Positions 33,923-43,273 are shown, numbered from the stretch's first letter. The stretch is DNA of 64,000 nt from CAZCQP01 sp964500895 (GCA_964500895.1 CAZCQP010000004.1:35201-99200), one strand, 5' to 3'. Translations and numbers: made by a program. Notes: a model not told the origin generated them from the letters alone.

Positions 33923-34462
33923 ATGGATTTATTTCAGGCTGTTTTGTTTGCTTCAATTATTGTGGGCATCTTACTGCTTGTGTTTGCGCTGTTTTTGTTT
34001 ACAGTGGATAATAAAAACAGCCCAAACCAGTATTTTGAAGCCAGCAATACCATACGAGCGCTGGAAACATCTGTGGAGGAGATTGAAAAGACCATGGATG
34101 AACTGAATGCCACCGCAAAAACCATTTTTGATGAACTGGACGGAAAATATAACGAATTGCTTTTTCTTTACCAACTCATTGACGCAAAGAAGACGGAAAC
34201 AGCACAAACCTATCATTTAACAGAAGCAGCCGGTAGCGGTGGAAAGCTTAAAGCGGGCAATGGAAGGAAAGCACAAGCCTTCCAAGCAGAAAGCTTGCAG
34301 CAGGGCCCTTTGAAACAGGATTCGAAAGCCATGGACAACCCCCGTTTAAAGGAAATATTGGCTTTAAAAAACGAGGGAATGACAGTTTCAGACATTGCTC
34401 AAAAGCTGGATATGGGGCAAGGCGAGGTTAAACTCATTTTAGAACTTGGGAAGGTGAGGTGA
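33923..34462 (+). CDS. DUF6115-type membrane protein with C-terminal helix-turn-helix
   Basis: A 179-residue protein. ATG 33923 has AGGAAGGA seven bases upstream. One membrane span at ~4-28 ('AVLFASIIVGILLLVFALFLF', in part) precedes a coiled coil (~40-85) and a variable linker. The C-terminal helix-turn-helix-like segment is 'LKEILALKNEGMTVSDIAQKL' (~140-160) with 'GQGEVKLILELGK'. Family members are common after sigD in Clostridia. The membrane-plus-HTH layout suggests a structural coupling role rather than a classical regulator. Confidence 0.72.
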   Translation: MDLFQAVLFASIIVGILLLVFALFLFTVDNKNSPNQYFEASNTIRALETSVEEIEKTMDELNATAKTIFDELDGKYNELLFLYQLIDAKKTETAQTYHLTEAAGSGGKLKAGNGRKAQAFQAESLQQGPLKQDSKAMDNPRLKEILALKNEGMTVSDIAQKLDMGQGEVKLILELGKVR

Positions 34463-34467
34463 CCTAC

Positions 34468-34962
34468 GTGCGTTTTAGCCTAAAAAGTTTTATTTTGGGT
34501 CTAGGTTGCGGTATTGTGGCAATGTCTCTCGTTTTTTACTGCGTGTATAGTGTAAAATACAAGCAAACGGAAAAAACCTTGGCGCAACAAAACAATATAA
34601 CAGATGCCGTGGAAGAAGAAACGCCGGAAACTTCCATATGGGCAACACCGGCCCCATCCGATACTGTAAAGCCCACTGCTCTGGAACCTGTTGCAGAACA
34701 ACTGGAGCTGGAAGCACAAGCGGAAGGGCAGCAATCAGGGGCAGAAGCAACAACAGACACCGCTGAAATAACCATTCGATTTGGTGCAGGCGCACGGGAA
34801 ATTGCCCAGCAACTTTTAGAAGCAGGGGTTATCGCCGATGAAGATGCATTCATTAACTATTTAATCTCTCAGCAAGCCACCAAGCGGCTACGCACCGGTA
34901 CGTTCACCTTTTATAAAGATACTTCCTTTGAAGCAATTGGTTCAGAGATTATTTTCGATTAG
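34468..34962 (+). CDS. YceG/MltG-like N-terminal domain protein without catalytic domain
   Basis: A 164-residue protein. I chose GTG 34468 because GAGGTGA (34456-34462) sits five bases upstream; GTG 34459 overlaps that site. A membrane span (~5-28) and an acidic/Pro-rich linker lead to a LysM-like YceG domain: 'ITIRFGAGAREIAQQLLEAGV', 'AFINYLISQQATKRLRTGTFTF'. Full-length MltG endolytic transglycosylases (~340 residues) have a catalytic domain with a conserved Glu after this; here the protein stops. It probably binds but does not cut peptidoglycan. The stop is TAG. Confidence 0.72.
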   Translation: MRFSLKSFILGLGCGIVAMSLVFYCVYSVKYKQTEKTLAQQNNITDAVEEETPETSIWATPAPSDTVKPTALEPVAEQLELEAQAEGQQSGAEATTDTAEITIRFGAGAREIAQQLLEAGVIADEDAFINYLISQQATKRLRTGTFTFYKDTSFEAIGSEIIFD

Positions 34963-34966
34963 CTAA

Positions 34967-35040
34967 GCCAGAGGCAACCATTGTATTGTCTCTGCGTTGT
35001 TGACAGCCAGGCCAGAGACATCCATTGTATTGTCTCTGGC
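34967..35040. repeat. duplicated hairpin, second copy a likely terminator
   Basis: GCCAGAGGCAACCATTGTAT... (34967-34994) and GCCAGAGACATCCATTGTAT... (35011-35040) are near-identical ~28-base copies 44 bases apart. In the second, GCCAGAGACA pairs with TGTCTCTGGC around TCCATTGTAT and is followed by TATTTTGTTG, a plausible terminator of the flagellar operon. In the first, pairing is weaker. Confidence 0.65.
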
Positions 35041-35087
35041 TATTTTGTTGTTTGCAAAATGTAAAATAAAAAGGGGATGTAATAAAT

Positions 35088-38000
35088 ATGTGGGCCAGAT
35101 TTAAAAAGTGTTCGCCATGGCTGCTGGTCTTGGTATTTCTGTGCAGCACGGTGTTTCCGGTTTATGGACAAGCCGGCGATAGCTTTCAAGATATGCCCCA
35201 CAACTGGGCCACACCGGCGCTAGAATGGGCGGTGGCTCACGGTTTATTAAAAGGAAGCGCTTCGGGTAGAAACCAACTGATACGCCCGGATGCCCCATTG
35301 TCCCGTGGGGAACTTGCCGCTATTTTAAGCCGGGTTTTTGGCCCGTTGGAAAAGGCAGACATTCAGGGCTATACAGATGTGCCAGAAAAAGCATGGTATC
35401 GGGAGGACATTCAAAAAACCGTGGCCATGGACGGTTTGGTGGGCAGTAACGGCACCATGCGTCCGGATGCTTTGGTCACCAGGCAGGAGGTGTTCGCCGC
35501 ACTGGGCAAAGTGTTTAAGCTTCAAGCCAAGCAGCAAACCGCTTTTCCCCAACAGTTTACAGACGGAGACCAGGTGAGCGACTGGGCATTGCCAGGCACA
35601 GTTGCCTTGTGGGAAAAAGGCATCATTGTTGGCTTTAATGGGCGCATTCGCCCTAAAGATACGGTAACCCGGGCAGAATTTGTCTTTATGTTGTACAAGC
35701 TTAGTCCGCATATCATCACCAACCCGGGAACCGTGCAGCAGGTGGCAGAGGGAACCGTTTTGGTTCAGTGTGCCGATGTGGTTTTGCAAAATGTAACCAT
35801 CAGCGGTGATTTAATGATTGCAGACAGTGTTGGCAGCGGCATGGTGACGCTGGATGGGGTTTCGGTGCAAGGCAACCTGGTCATCCGAGGAGGCAATGTA
35901 CATATACAAAACAGCAGTGTGCTGGGGCAAGTGATTGCCAGCAACCATTACCGGGAACCCATAAGTGTGCGGGTATCTCAAGATGCTTCTGTGAACCGTT
36001 TGATTGCGGACAGAGGTTCTATTTTGCTTTATGGGAACGTTAGCACAATTACAGTGGGTGCTTTTGCAAAGCTGATATTCATGGAAGGACAAGCCCAATC
36101 CATCATAACAGAAGGCATTTCCTCAGCCATAGAAATAGGTAGCCTGGCCCAAGTTAAAAACATAAGCATTCAGCATGACCATGCACAGCTGACTGTGTTG
36201 GGGCAAGTGGAAAACGTTACAGTTGGCCTCGGGGGGCGTAACGCTTTGATTACCGGGGAAGGCCAAGTGCAATATGTTGAAGTATTTGGAAACAACGCCA
36301 CTGTACTAACGGCAAATACCCAAGTATGGGTGCACCCCGACGTTAAGGGTACCTATGTGAGCATTTACGCAGTAGAAGTAACCGCATTTATAAAAGCTGT
36401 GGAACAGCCTAAACAAACCACAGCAGTGGCGCCACAGCCCACCATCCCAAGAAAACCCAACAGCAGTAAGCCTTCCGGCGGAAACATCAGCGGCGGGGGA
36501 GGAAGTCCAGGGGGCGATGATGCCAATGGCGGCAATGGCGGTGTCACTGGGGATGATGAGGAGGACAATGGCCCAGGTGACGATAATCCTGGAGACGATG
36601 ATGGCCAAGGAAGAAACGATACTCCGGGCGATAAAGACGATGATAAAGATGATGATAATAACAATGATTCGGATGATGACAATGATGATAACGATGGCGA
36701 TAATGATGACAACCAAGGTGAACCTGCGCCTTATAAGGTGTATGTGCTGGGGGATTCCCACATCCAAGTGGATGCAGCAGCAAATGTTCAGCTAACGTTT
36801 GCTTTTGGGCCTACCCCAGCAACCAGCACAACCATAGCCCCCAGAAACGTGGCTTATGACGGAGACATGTACATTCTAACTATACCAGCAATAACGCCCG
36901 GGCTTATGTATAACCTGACCATTTCACAGCCAGGCAGCCCGGATGTACATTACCCGGTGCAATGGGTACCTCCAATAGGCATACCGGCGGAAGCCCATGG
37001 TTTTGCAGCCCAGGACGTCACCATGCCCTTTCCCGACAATGAAAAGTCACCCATTACACTAAGCTTTGCCAAACCTGCCCATACATCGGGCATAGAAGGG
37101 TATCTTTTAGCTTTTTCTATCAAAGAAAAAGAAGAAGTGTACCATGCCCTAAAGGCAACACCTACCTTTAGCGCCGCCAAGTATGAGGATGCCAACCAGG
37201 GGGTGTCCGTCAGCCCCTCTGCCAGTTCGGGGCAGCTTGCAAGCGGCCAGAAAGATATTATTACAGGGAAGCCCATGGGTAGCGGGCATAAATACCACTT
37301 TTATGTGATTTCCTATGGCAAAAGGGGGTTGTTGGGCATTGCAGAGGTGTCTCGGCCACTGGCCAATATTAGCCGGGTGGGCACAGGAGAAGGGGCATCT
37401 GCGGCAGACTATTACTTAGATTTCAACGCTTACATGGACAAAGACCAGGTGGACAAAGTGGGGGTTCTTTTGGTGCCGGTAGAGCCCGGCACAGGGGAAG
37501 CCACATTGAAACCTAGATTGGAAAGTATGCAGTCTTTAATGGCTTTGGTGGCATTAGCAGGCAGGAGGGGCATGTTTTTGGAGACGGCAGGGGATGCCAA
37601 GGTTTTTCTGCCCAAGGATATGCAAGCAGTGGTACCCAGCGGGGCATCTGCCTGGAACGTTGTGCAGATGAATGACCAAGCTACCTATTACGCCTACGTT
37701 TTTATGGTTTCTAACGATGAAAGCATTGCCTATGTGAAATGTGAAAGTTTGAAAGTGCCTGCCCTATGGCCGGAACCGTTGCCATCCATTGGGGAAGGGC
37801 CGGGCAAGGGGCATTTGGTCATCACCGGCGGGGAAACTCCCTTTCAAGAGGATGCAGAGGGTTTTACAGACAGCATGTGGGTGAACCCAAACCCCGGCCA
37901 GACCAAGCCCAGAATCCTTTGCTTTGAAACGGTATTGGGCGGGGAAGCTCAAGCCCACGGGCAATTTTTTGGAGACGACGCCCTGGCGCTAAAGCAACTA

Positions 38001-40007
38001 GGCTGGGAATCGGTGTACATGCCATTGGGTTTTGACAATTTTCGAGGGGTAGCCAACGACCCTTATTTTGCCCGGCTGGTGGAAAGTTGTAATGCTGCAT
38101 TTTTTGCCGATGGGGAAGGGTTTATGCTTGCCCGGGCGTTGCTGCAAGATGATGGCACATCCACAGCAGTGCATGAAGCTTTGGCTCGGCTGTGGGAACG
38201 GGGTGGCACGTTGGTGGGAACAGGTGCGGGAGCTTCTGTTCTGGCTGGGGTGGCCTACCAAAACAACGGTTCTGGTTCGTATCCGTCTGTGTATGCAAAT
38301 GGGGCTGAATGGATAGCCTTGCAAGATTACAATGGCAAAAACGGCAGTATATTCGGTTTAAACAACATGGGGTTTAGAGGTTTATGCTTTGCGGAAAAAG
38401 CCACACATAGCCCGGTGCTGCTAGACACCCGGTTGGAAAGCATGGGGCGTTTTGGGCGTATGTTGGTGGCTCTGCGTGATTTAAACCCTGGCGGCCTAGC
38501 CGTTGGCTTGGATGAAGGCACAGGCATGAAAATAGACAGTGCAGGTGTTGCCACCGTTTTCGGAAGCCGAAGCATCTTTGTAGCTGATGGGCAAGAGGCT
38601 TACTGGTCTGCTGGGGGAAGTAGCCAACCTTTTAGCGTTCAAGGGTTAAAGCTGCATGTTTTAACCCAAGGGGATACATTTGATTTCAGGACAAAGCACG
38701 CGGTGCCTTCTGCAGATAAAATACCCATCGATACCCCGGGAGGCACAGTCACGGAAACCAACGACATTTTTGGTGAAGACACCAGCAACCAGTATGGATT
38801 AACCCGTGCCCTTTTGCAGCTTGCATTATCCGGGCAGCAAAGCTTTAAAGCCCGTGTGGCCAACCGCCTGGAAGCCCCTTATGATACCGGGCCTCTGTTC
38901 CAGGTTGCGTTCACCAAAAAGCCTTCTGCTTTATGTTACACATCTGCCAACAGCTACCCACCCACCGGATTGTTAACCGAGGGCTTTAAACATGGTACCC
39001 TTATAGACATGCAGTTGGACATGGATGTGCTGACCATTGATGTTACCGGCATCATGTTGGACAAATTTATCATTCAAAAGGTAGCGGGGGAGTCTGCTAA
39101 ACTAGAGGTTATTGTCACACCTAATGACGCCACCAACCAGCAGGTGCTTTGGGAAAGCTCTGACACTACAGTGGCTACCGTTTCGGCAAACGGGCTGGTC
39201 AACTGCGTAGGTGCAGGCACGGCCACCATCACGGCCAAAAGCATGAGCAACCCCAACATCATGGATAGCTGCACGGTGAATGTGTTGGCCAAAGCCGTTC
39301 CCATTGACACCATAAACCTGTCACAATCCGGCAACCTTTCACTGCTTCGGGGAAACACCCAGCAATTGAGTGCCACCTTTACCCCAAGTGAAGCAACCAA
39401 TTCAGATTTAACATGGTTTTCCAACAACGAAAACGTGGTGACAGTAACCCAAACCGGTGTGGTTCATGCGGTGGGGGAAGGCACTGCTGCCGTGCAAGCC
39501 CAGTGGAACAACCCTTATGCAATAGGGGATCCGGTAGTGACAGGCCAGGTTTCCATAACGGTGATAGAAGCCCCAGCCTTTACCGTTAACAGCATTACAA
39601 GGGTAAACAATTTTTCTGTTTCGGCAACGTTTAGCAACCAAATAAAGCCATCGGAGGCGGATGACCGCTATTTAACTGAAACAGGTACCAGTGCAGAACA
39701 AAACCAGTATGTGCGCATTCAGCGCAATGGGGTGGTTTTGAACCAGGGGATGGCGTCGCTCATCATCACAAACGGAAATAAGCTCAGTGTTGTGTTAGCA
39801 TCCAGCGCCGGAAACTTTCAAACAGGGGACACCATCACCTTCTTACCGGCCATTACAGACATGTATGGGCAGCCCATAGAGGAACAAACCTGGCAGGTGA
39901 GGGTTTCCGGTACCACCCAAACTTGGACCCGTATAAGCCCCGGAAGCACTTTAAGCATGCACATACCTTTGGAAGACGTAGCTACAGAAGATGGAACCAG
40001 CCCCTAA
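35088..40007 (+). CDS. giant S-layer-anchored protein with inactive cyanophycinase-like domain and Big2 repeats
   Basis: A 1639-residue exported protein. Signal peptide ~1-27. Three SLH domains fill ~30-215 ('FQDMPHNWATPALEWAVAHGL', 'YTDVPEKAWYREDIQKTVA', 'RPKDTVTRAEFVFMLYKLS'). A Val/Gly-rich beta-helix-like region spans ~220-430. An extreme Asp/Asn/Gly linker spans ~465-546. Two fibronectin-like stretches run to ~890. A peptidase S51 (cyanophycinase) fold covers ~905-1160: GHLVITGG, LVGTGAGAS, LLDTRLESMGRFGRM, AVGLDEGTG. The nucleophile Ser is Gly1046 and the catalytic His is Arg1115, while Glu1143 is kept, so it should be inactive. Two Big_2 domains (~1315-1495) and a final Ig-like domain end it. 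It is anchored to secondary wall polymer through SLH. Confidence 0.88.
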   Translation: MWARFKKCSPWLLVLVFLCSTVFPVYGQAGDSFQDMPHNWATPALEWAVAHGLLKGSASGRNQLIRPDAPLSRGELAAILSRVFGPLEKADIQGYTDVPEKAWYREDIQKTVAMDGLVGSNGTMRPDALVTRQEVFAALGKVFKLQAKQQTAFPQQFTDGDQVSDWALPGTVALWEKGIIVGFNGRIRPKDTVTRAEFVFMLYKLSPHIITNPGTVQQVAEGTVLVQCADVVLQNVTISGDLMIADSVGSGMVTLDGVSVQGNLVIRGGNVHIQNSSVLGQVIASNHYREPISVRVSQDASVNRLIADRGSILLYGNVSTITVGAFAKLIFMEGQAQSIITEGISSAIEIGSLAQVKNISIQHDHAQLTVLGQVENVTVGLGGRNALITGEGQVQYVEVFGNNATVLTANTQVWVHPDVKGTYVSIYAVEVTAFIKAVEQPKQTTAVAPQPTIPRKPNSSKPSGGNISGGGGSPGGDDANGGNGGVTGDDEEDNGPGDDNPGDDDGQGRNDTPGDKDDDKDDDNNNDSDDDNDDNDGDNDDNQGEPAPYKVYVLGDSHIQVDAAANVQLTFAFGPTPATSTTIAPRNVAYDGDMYILTIPAITPGLMYNLTISQPGSPDVHYPVQWVPPIGIPAEAHGFAAQDVTMPFPDNEKSPITLSFAKPAHTSGIEGYLLAFSIKEKEEVYHALKATPTFSAAKYEDANQGVSVSPSASSGQLASGQKDIITGKPMGSGHKYHFYVISYGKRGLLGIAEVSRPLANISRVGTGEGASAADYYLDFNAYMDKDQVDKVGVLLVPVEPGTGEATLKPRLESMQSLMALVALAGRRGMFLETAGDAKVFLPKDMQAVVPSGASAWNVVQMNDQATYYAYVFMVSNDESIAYVKCESLKVPALWPEPLPSIGEGPGKGHLVITGGETPFQEDAEGFTDSMWVNPNPGQTKPRILCFETVLGGEAQAHGQFFGDDALALKQLGWESVYMPLGFDNFRGVANDPYFARLVESCNAAFFADGEGFMLARALLQDDGTSTAVHEALARLWERGGTLVGTGAGASVLAGVAYQNNGSGSYPSVYANGAEWIALQDYNGKNGSIFGLNNMGFRGLCFAEKATHSPVLLDTRLESMGRFGRMLVALRDLNPGGLAVGLDEGTGMKIDSAGVATVFGSRSIFVADGQEAYWSAGGSSQPFSVQGLKLHVLTQGDTFDFRTKHAVPSADKIPIDTPGGTVTETNDIFGEDTSNQYGLTRALLQLALSGQQSFKARVANRLEAPYDTGPLFQVAFTKKPSALCYTSANSYPPTGLLTEGFKHGTLIDMQLDMDVLTIDVTGIMLDKFIIQKVAGESAKLEVIVTPNDATNQQVLWESSDTTVATVSANGLVNCVGAGTATITAKSMSNPNIMDSCTVNVLAKAVPIDTINLSQSGNLSLLRGNTQQLSATFTPSEATNSDLTWFSNNENVVTVTQTGVVHAVGEGTAAVQAQWNNPYAIGDPVVTGQVSITVIEAPAFTVNSITRVNNFSVSATFSNQIKPSEADDRYLTETGTSAEQNQYVRIQRNGVVLNQGMASLIITNGNKLSVVLASSAGNFQTGDTITFLPAITDMYGQPIEEQTWQVRVSGTTQTWTRISPGSTLSMHIPLEDVATEDGTSP

Positions 40008-40077
40008 AAACCATTTACAATTTTCGTCACCCATGGTAACATGTCTTCAAAACAGGTTACAGATAAGGATGATGATT

Positions 40078-41256
40078 GTGGCAGACGTATACGAACAGGC
40101 TTTGGAACTGCACAAAACCCATAAAGGTAAAATTGAACTGGGCTTAAAGGTGCCTTTGGAAGAAAAAGAAGCGTTGGCGCTGGCATACACCCCGGGCGTT
40201 GCGGCCCCTTGCTTGGCCATTAAAGAAAACCCGGAAACCATATATGATTACACAGCGAAAGGAAACTGGGTGGCCATTGTAACCAACGGCACGGCGGTGC
40301 TGGGGCTGGGGGACATTGGCGCAGGGGCTGGCCTGCCTGTGATGGAAGGCAAAGCAGCTTTGTTTAAGAAGTTCGGCGGGGTAGATGCATTCCCCCTTTG
40401 CATTGATTCCAAAGATGTAGACACCATTGTACAGACGGTGAAATTGCTGGAGCCCAGCTTTGGTGGCGTGAATCTGGAAGACATTAAAGCCCCGGAATGC
40501 TTTGAAATTGAGCGCAGGCTAGCAGATGAAATGTCCATTCCCATCTTTCATGACGACCAGCACGGCACAGCCATTGTCACCTTGGCTGCTTTAAGCAACG
40601 CATTAAGGTTGGCTGGAAAGCGCTGTGAAGATGTGAAGGTGGTCATTAACGGGGCGGGTTCTGCGGGGATAGCCATTGCCAAGCTTTTAATGAAAGCAGG
40701 GTTTAAACACATTGTTTTGTTAAGCAGCAAAGGCATTTTGGCCAAAGGTGAACCTTGGATGAACCCGGCCCAGGCCGAAATGGCGGAAGTGACCAATTTG
40801 GAAGCGCTAAAAGGCAACCTGGCGCTGGCCATGGAAGGGGCCGATGTGTTCATTGGTGTTTCTGTGGCAGGGGCATTAACAGGGGAAATGGTGAAAACCA
40901 TGAACGACAAAGCCATTGTATTTGCCATGGCCAACCCTGTGCCAGAAATTTTCCCAGAAGAAGCCAAAGCTGCGGGGGCGTTTATTGTAGGCACCGGCCG
41001 TTCGGATTTTCCAAACCAGGTGAACAATGTGTTGGCTTTTCCGGGGGTATTCCGGGGAGCATTGGACGTGCAGGCTTCTTGCATTAATGACGACATGAAG
41101 TTGGCTGCCGCTTACGCCATTGCCCAAACCATTACGGAAGCCGAATGCAACCCGGACTATGTCATTCCAGATGCCTTTGACTCACGGGTGGGCAAGAACG
41201 TGGCAGATGCTGTTGCAAAAGCTGCCGTGGCAACCGGCGTGGCCAGAAAAAAATAA
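40078..41256 (+). CDS. NAD(P)-dependent malic enzyme
   Basis: A 392-residue malic enzyme of the short bacterial type. I place the start at GTG 40078, eight bases after AAGGA; ATG 40069 and 40072 are alternatives. Motifs: 'LAYTPGVAAPCLAI' with the catalytic Tyr, 'GLGDIGAGAGLPVMEGKAALF' (in part), 'FHDDQHGTAIVTLAAL' with metal and catalytic Asp residues, and the Rossmann site 'INGAGSAGIAIAKLLM'. It decarboxylates malate to pyruvate. It is expressed as a single gene ending at a terminator. Confidence 0.95.
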   Translation: MADVYEQALELHKTHKGKIELGLKVPLEEKEALALAYTPGVAAPCLAIKENPETIYDYTAKGNWVAIVTNGTAVLGLGDIGAGAGLPVMEGKAALFKKFGGVDAFPLCIDSKDVDTIVQTVKLLEPSFGGVNLEDIKAPECFEIERRLADEMSIPIFHDDQHGTAIVTLAALSNALRLAGKRCEDVKVVINGAGSAGIAIAKLLMKAGFKHIVLLSSKGILAKGEPWMNPAQAEMAEVTNLEALKGNLALAMEGADVFIGVSVAGALTGEMVKTMNDKAIVFAMANPVPEIFPEEAKAAGAFIVGTGRSDFPNQVNNVLAFPGVFRGALDVQASCINDDMKLAAAYAIAQTITEAECNPDYVIPDAFDSRVGKNVADAVAKAAVATGVARKK

Positions 41257-41280
41257 ACAGTTGAATCATATAAACAAGGA

Positions 41281-41318
41281 ATCACCACCGCCGCTCTATA
41301 GGCAGTGGTGATTTTTTT
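41281..41318 (+). terminator. malic enzyme terminator
   Basis: ATCACCACCGCC (41281-41292) pairs with GGCAGTGGTGAT (41301-41312) with one mismatch, followed by seven T. Confidence 0.88.
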
Positions 41319-41378
41319 AAAAAGTTTGAGAGAGATTGCCTTTTAAAAACATAGTACATGATGAAAGGAGTTGAACCA

Positions 41379-41930
41379 ATGAACCTGACAGAAAATGCGC
41401 TGGTCTCCGAAATAAAAAAGCGCAATAAAAATGCGTATGAGTTTTTGATTCAAGGGTATACCAAACCCATCTACTACTTAGCCGCCAATATTTTGCGGTC
41501 GCAAGGTAAAGAAGACATTGAGGAATGCGTGTCCGATGTACTTTTGGATGTTTGGCTGAAAATTGACCAGTTTGATGCCGAAAGAGGCAACTTTAAAACT
41601 TGGGTGCTTATTTTAACCAAGTATAAGGCGCTGGCCTATCGGCGCAAGGGGGAAAACACAAACATCATCAACATAGAAGACGTGGTGGAAGAACAGGCAG
41701 ACGAGCTGAATGGTGTAGAGCGGCAAGTGGTGAACAGAGAGACACAAGAGCGGTTAATTCAAGCCATTAACGGCTTTAACAAAACAGACAAAGAGTTGTT
41801 TATACGGCGTTACTTTTTCAACGAACGCATTAACGACCTAATGGTTGCCCTTCAACTGAGCCGCTCCGCTATAGATAACAGGTTGCTCCGAGGCAGAAAA
41901 ATTATAAAGGAGGTGCTTGCCTGTGAATGA
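41379..41930 (+). CDS. ECF-family sigma factor
   Basis: A 183-residue RNA polymerase sigma factor of the extracytoplasmic function class. ATG 41379 has AAAGGAG upstream. Region 2 includes 'YYLAANILRSQGKEDIEECVS' (in part), 'DVLLDVWLKIDQFDAERGNFK' and 'TWVLILTKYKALAYRR'. Region 4 includes 'ELFIRRYFFNERINDLMVAL' and 'SRSAIDNRLLRGRKII'. Its stop lies inside the start region of a membrane protein with the layout of an anti-sigma factor, so the pair forms an envelope-stress module. Confidence 0.9.
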   Translation: MNLTENALVSEIKKRNKNAYEFLIQGYTKPIYYLAANILRSQGKEDIEECVSDVLLDVWLKIDQFDAERGNFKTWVLILTKYKALAYRRKGENTNIINIEDVVEEQADELNGVERQVVNRETQERLIQAINGFNKTDKELFIRRYFFNERINDLMVALQLSRSAIDNRLLRGRKIIKEVLACE

Positions 41931-43263
41931 AAAGGAAATAAAAGAACTGATTCAAAACCTGGATAACGATTTAATTGAAAAGGAATTAGAGGACTTAATG
42001 GAAGATATGGATTTCGACATGGAATCCATTTCCCAAAAGGCCTATGATAAATTAAATAAGGAGACGATGCATGTGAAAAAGAAAAAATTTGTACCGGTTG
42101 TTGCTGCGGCTTTGGTGGCTGTGATGGGTTTATCCACCGTATATGCCGACGAAATTTCGGCGTTTATGCAATCTTTTCTGAACAAAACCGTTGTATACGA
42201 CACGGTGGTGGACGGGGATGCTTTCTACCTAGACGAACCCTTCCAATTGAAGGACGGGCAAGTTCTGGACATCATGTTTACCCAAGACAATCTGATCATG
42301 ACGTTGGATTACACATTGGTTGATGATAAACTGCCTGAACTTTCGGTGCAAACACCCTCCGGCGAAAAATACCTGGCTACCGGTTACGCCCAAACCAATA
42401 GAGGGTTAATGCTTCTCTTTAGCAGCGATTATCTAGAAAAGTTGAAACCTAAAAGCGAAATTACATTAAACATTGCAGATCAGTCCTATACCATCACCTT
42501 GAAAGAAGGCCAGCCTGTGGCAGACACAGGGGAAATGACAGAGGCACAAGCATCGGTTACAAATTGTGACTGGGTGCATATCGGTTGCCAACAAACGGAA
42601 CAAGGGGTTAAAATACTGGCCAGCTTTGATGTGGAAGGGGTAAAGCTTCATGCTATTGGCCAACCAGAAATCAAAAACGCGGAGTCCCATTTTAAAAATG
42701 AAGCGAATGGGAGCATCATAGGCGGCGGCACAAGTACCATGACATTGCCTTTGGAAGCCGTAGGCAAAGACAACAAGACGTATCGCTTTGTGAAAGACGA
42801 AAAAGCTGTGGGCCGGCCCGTCACCACCTTTTTATCGGATGCGCCAGACGATGTGACCCTGTACATTCCCAGCTTAATTGTTGGGCTGGAAGAGACCATG
42901 GATACCATCAACTTGACAATGCCTGCGGTAGGTGAAGAAACTGCCTTAAACAAAGAAATTGACTTAGGCCTGCAAAAAATGGTGCTGCAAACGGTAAAAA
43001 GAACATCTGAAACAACCGCAGAGCTAACATTTGCATTAAACACTGGGGAGAAAAGTGAAGTGACCATTCGTGAAGGGGGCATTTATAGCTCTGATGTTAT
43101 CAACGGGGAAAGTAAGTGGGGGGACAGCATTTGTGTGACCACACTCACATTCGACAAAGACTTGAAAAGTGCAGCATTAAGCATCTCCTGGCCAACCTTT
43201 GTAATTAACGGCAATTGGGAAATAGATTGTGCTGCGGCTGCCAACGAAGGGGCTGCAAACTAA
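41923..43263 (+). CDS. putative membrane anti-sigma factor (DUF4179-like)
   Basis: A 446-residue protein. GTG 41923 lies seven bases after AAAGGAGGTG. A cytoplasmic acidic N-terminus ('LIEKELEDLMEDMDFDMESI') is followed by one membrane span (~47-65, 'VPVVAAALVAVMGLSTVYA') and a large outer beta-rich region in two halves, typical of DUF4179/DUF5643-type proteins encoded after clostridial ECF sigma factors. The N-terminal tail would hold the sigma factor. The name is by context and general plan. Confidence 0.78.
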   Translation: MNEKEIKELIQNLDNDLIEKELEDLMEDMDFDMESISQKAYDKLNKETMHVKKKKFVPVVAAALVAVMGLSTVYADEISAFMQSFLNKTVVYDTVVDGDAFYLDEPFQLKDGQVLDIMFTQDNLIMTLDYTLVDDKLPELSVQTPSGEKYLATGYAQTNRGLMLLFSSDYLEKLKPKSEITLNIADQSYTITLKEGQPVADTGEMTEAQASVTNCDWVHIGCQQTEQGVKILASFDVEGVKLHAIGQPEIKNAESHFKNEANGSIIGGGTSTMTLPLEAVGKDNKTYRFVKDEKAVGRPVTTFLSDAPDDVTLYIPSLIVGLEETMDTINLTMPAVGEETALNKEIDLGLQKMVLQTVKRTSETTAELTFALNTGEKSEVTIREGGIYSSDVINGESKWGDSICVTTLTFDKDLKSAALSISWPTFVINGNWEIDCAAAANEGAAN

Positions 43264-43273
43264 ACGATAAGCA

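Noticed and set aside
36306..36767. Minus-strand Ile/Val-rich frames opposite the S-layer gene
   Set aside because: They are reverse readings of the Asp/Asn-rich linker and have no independent signals.
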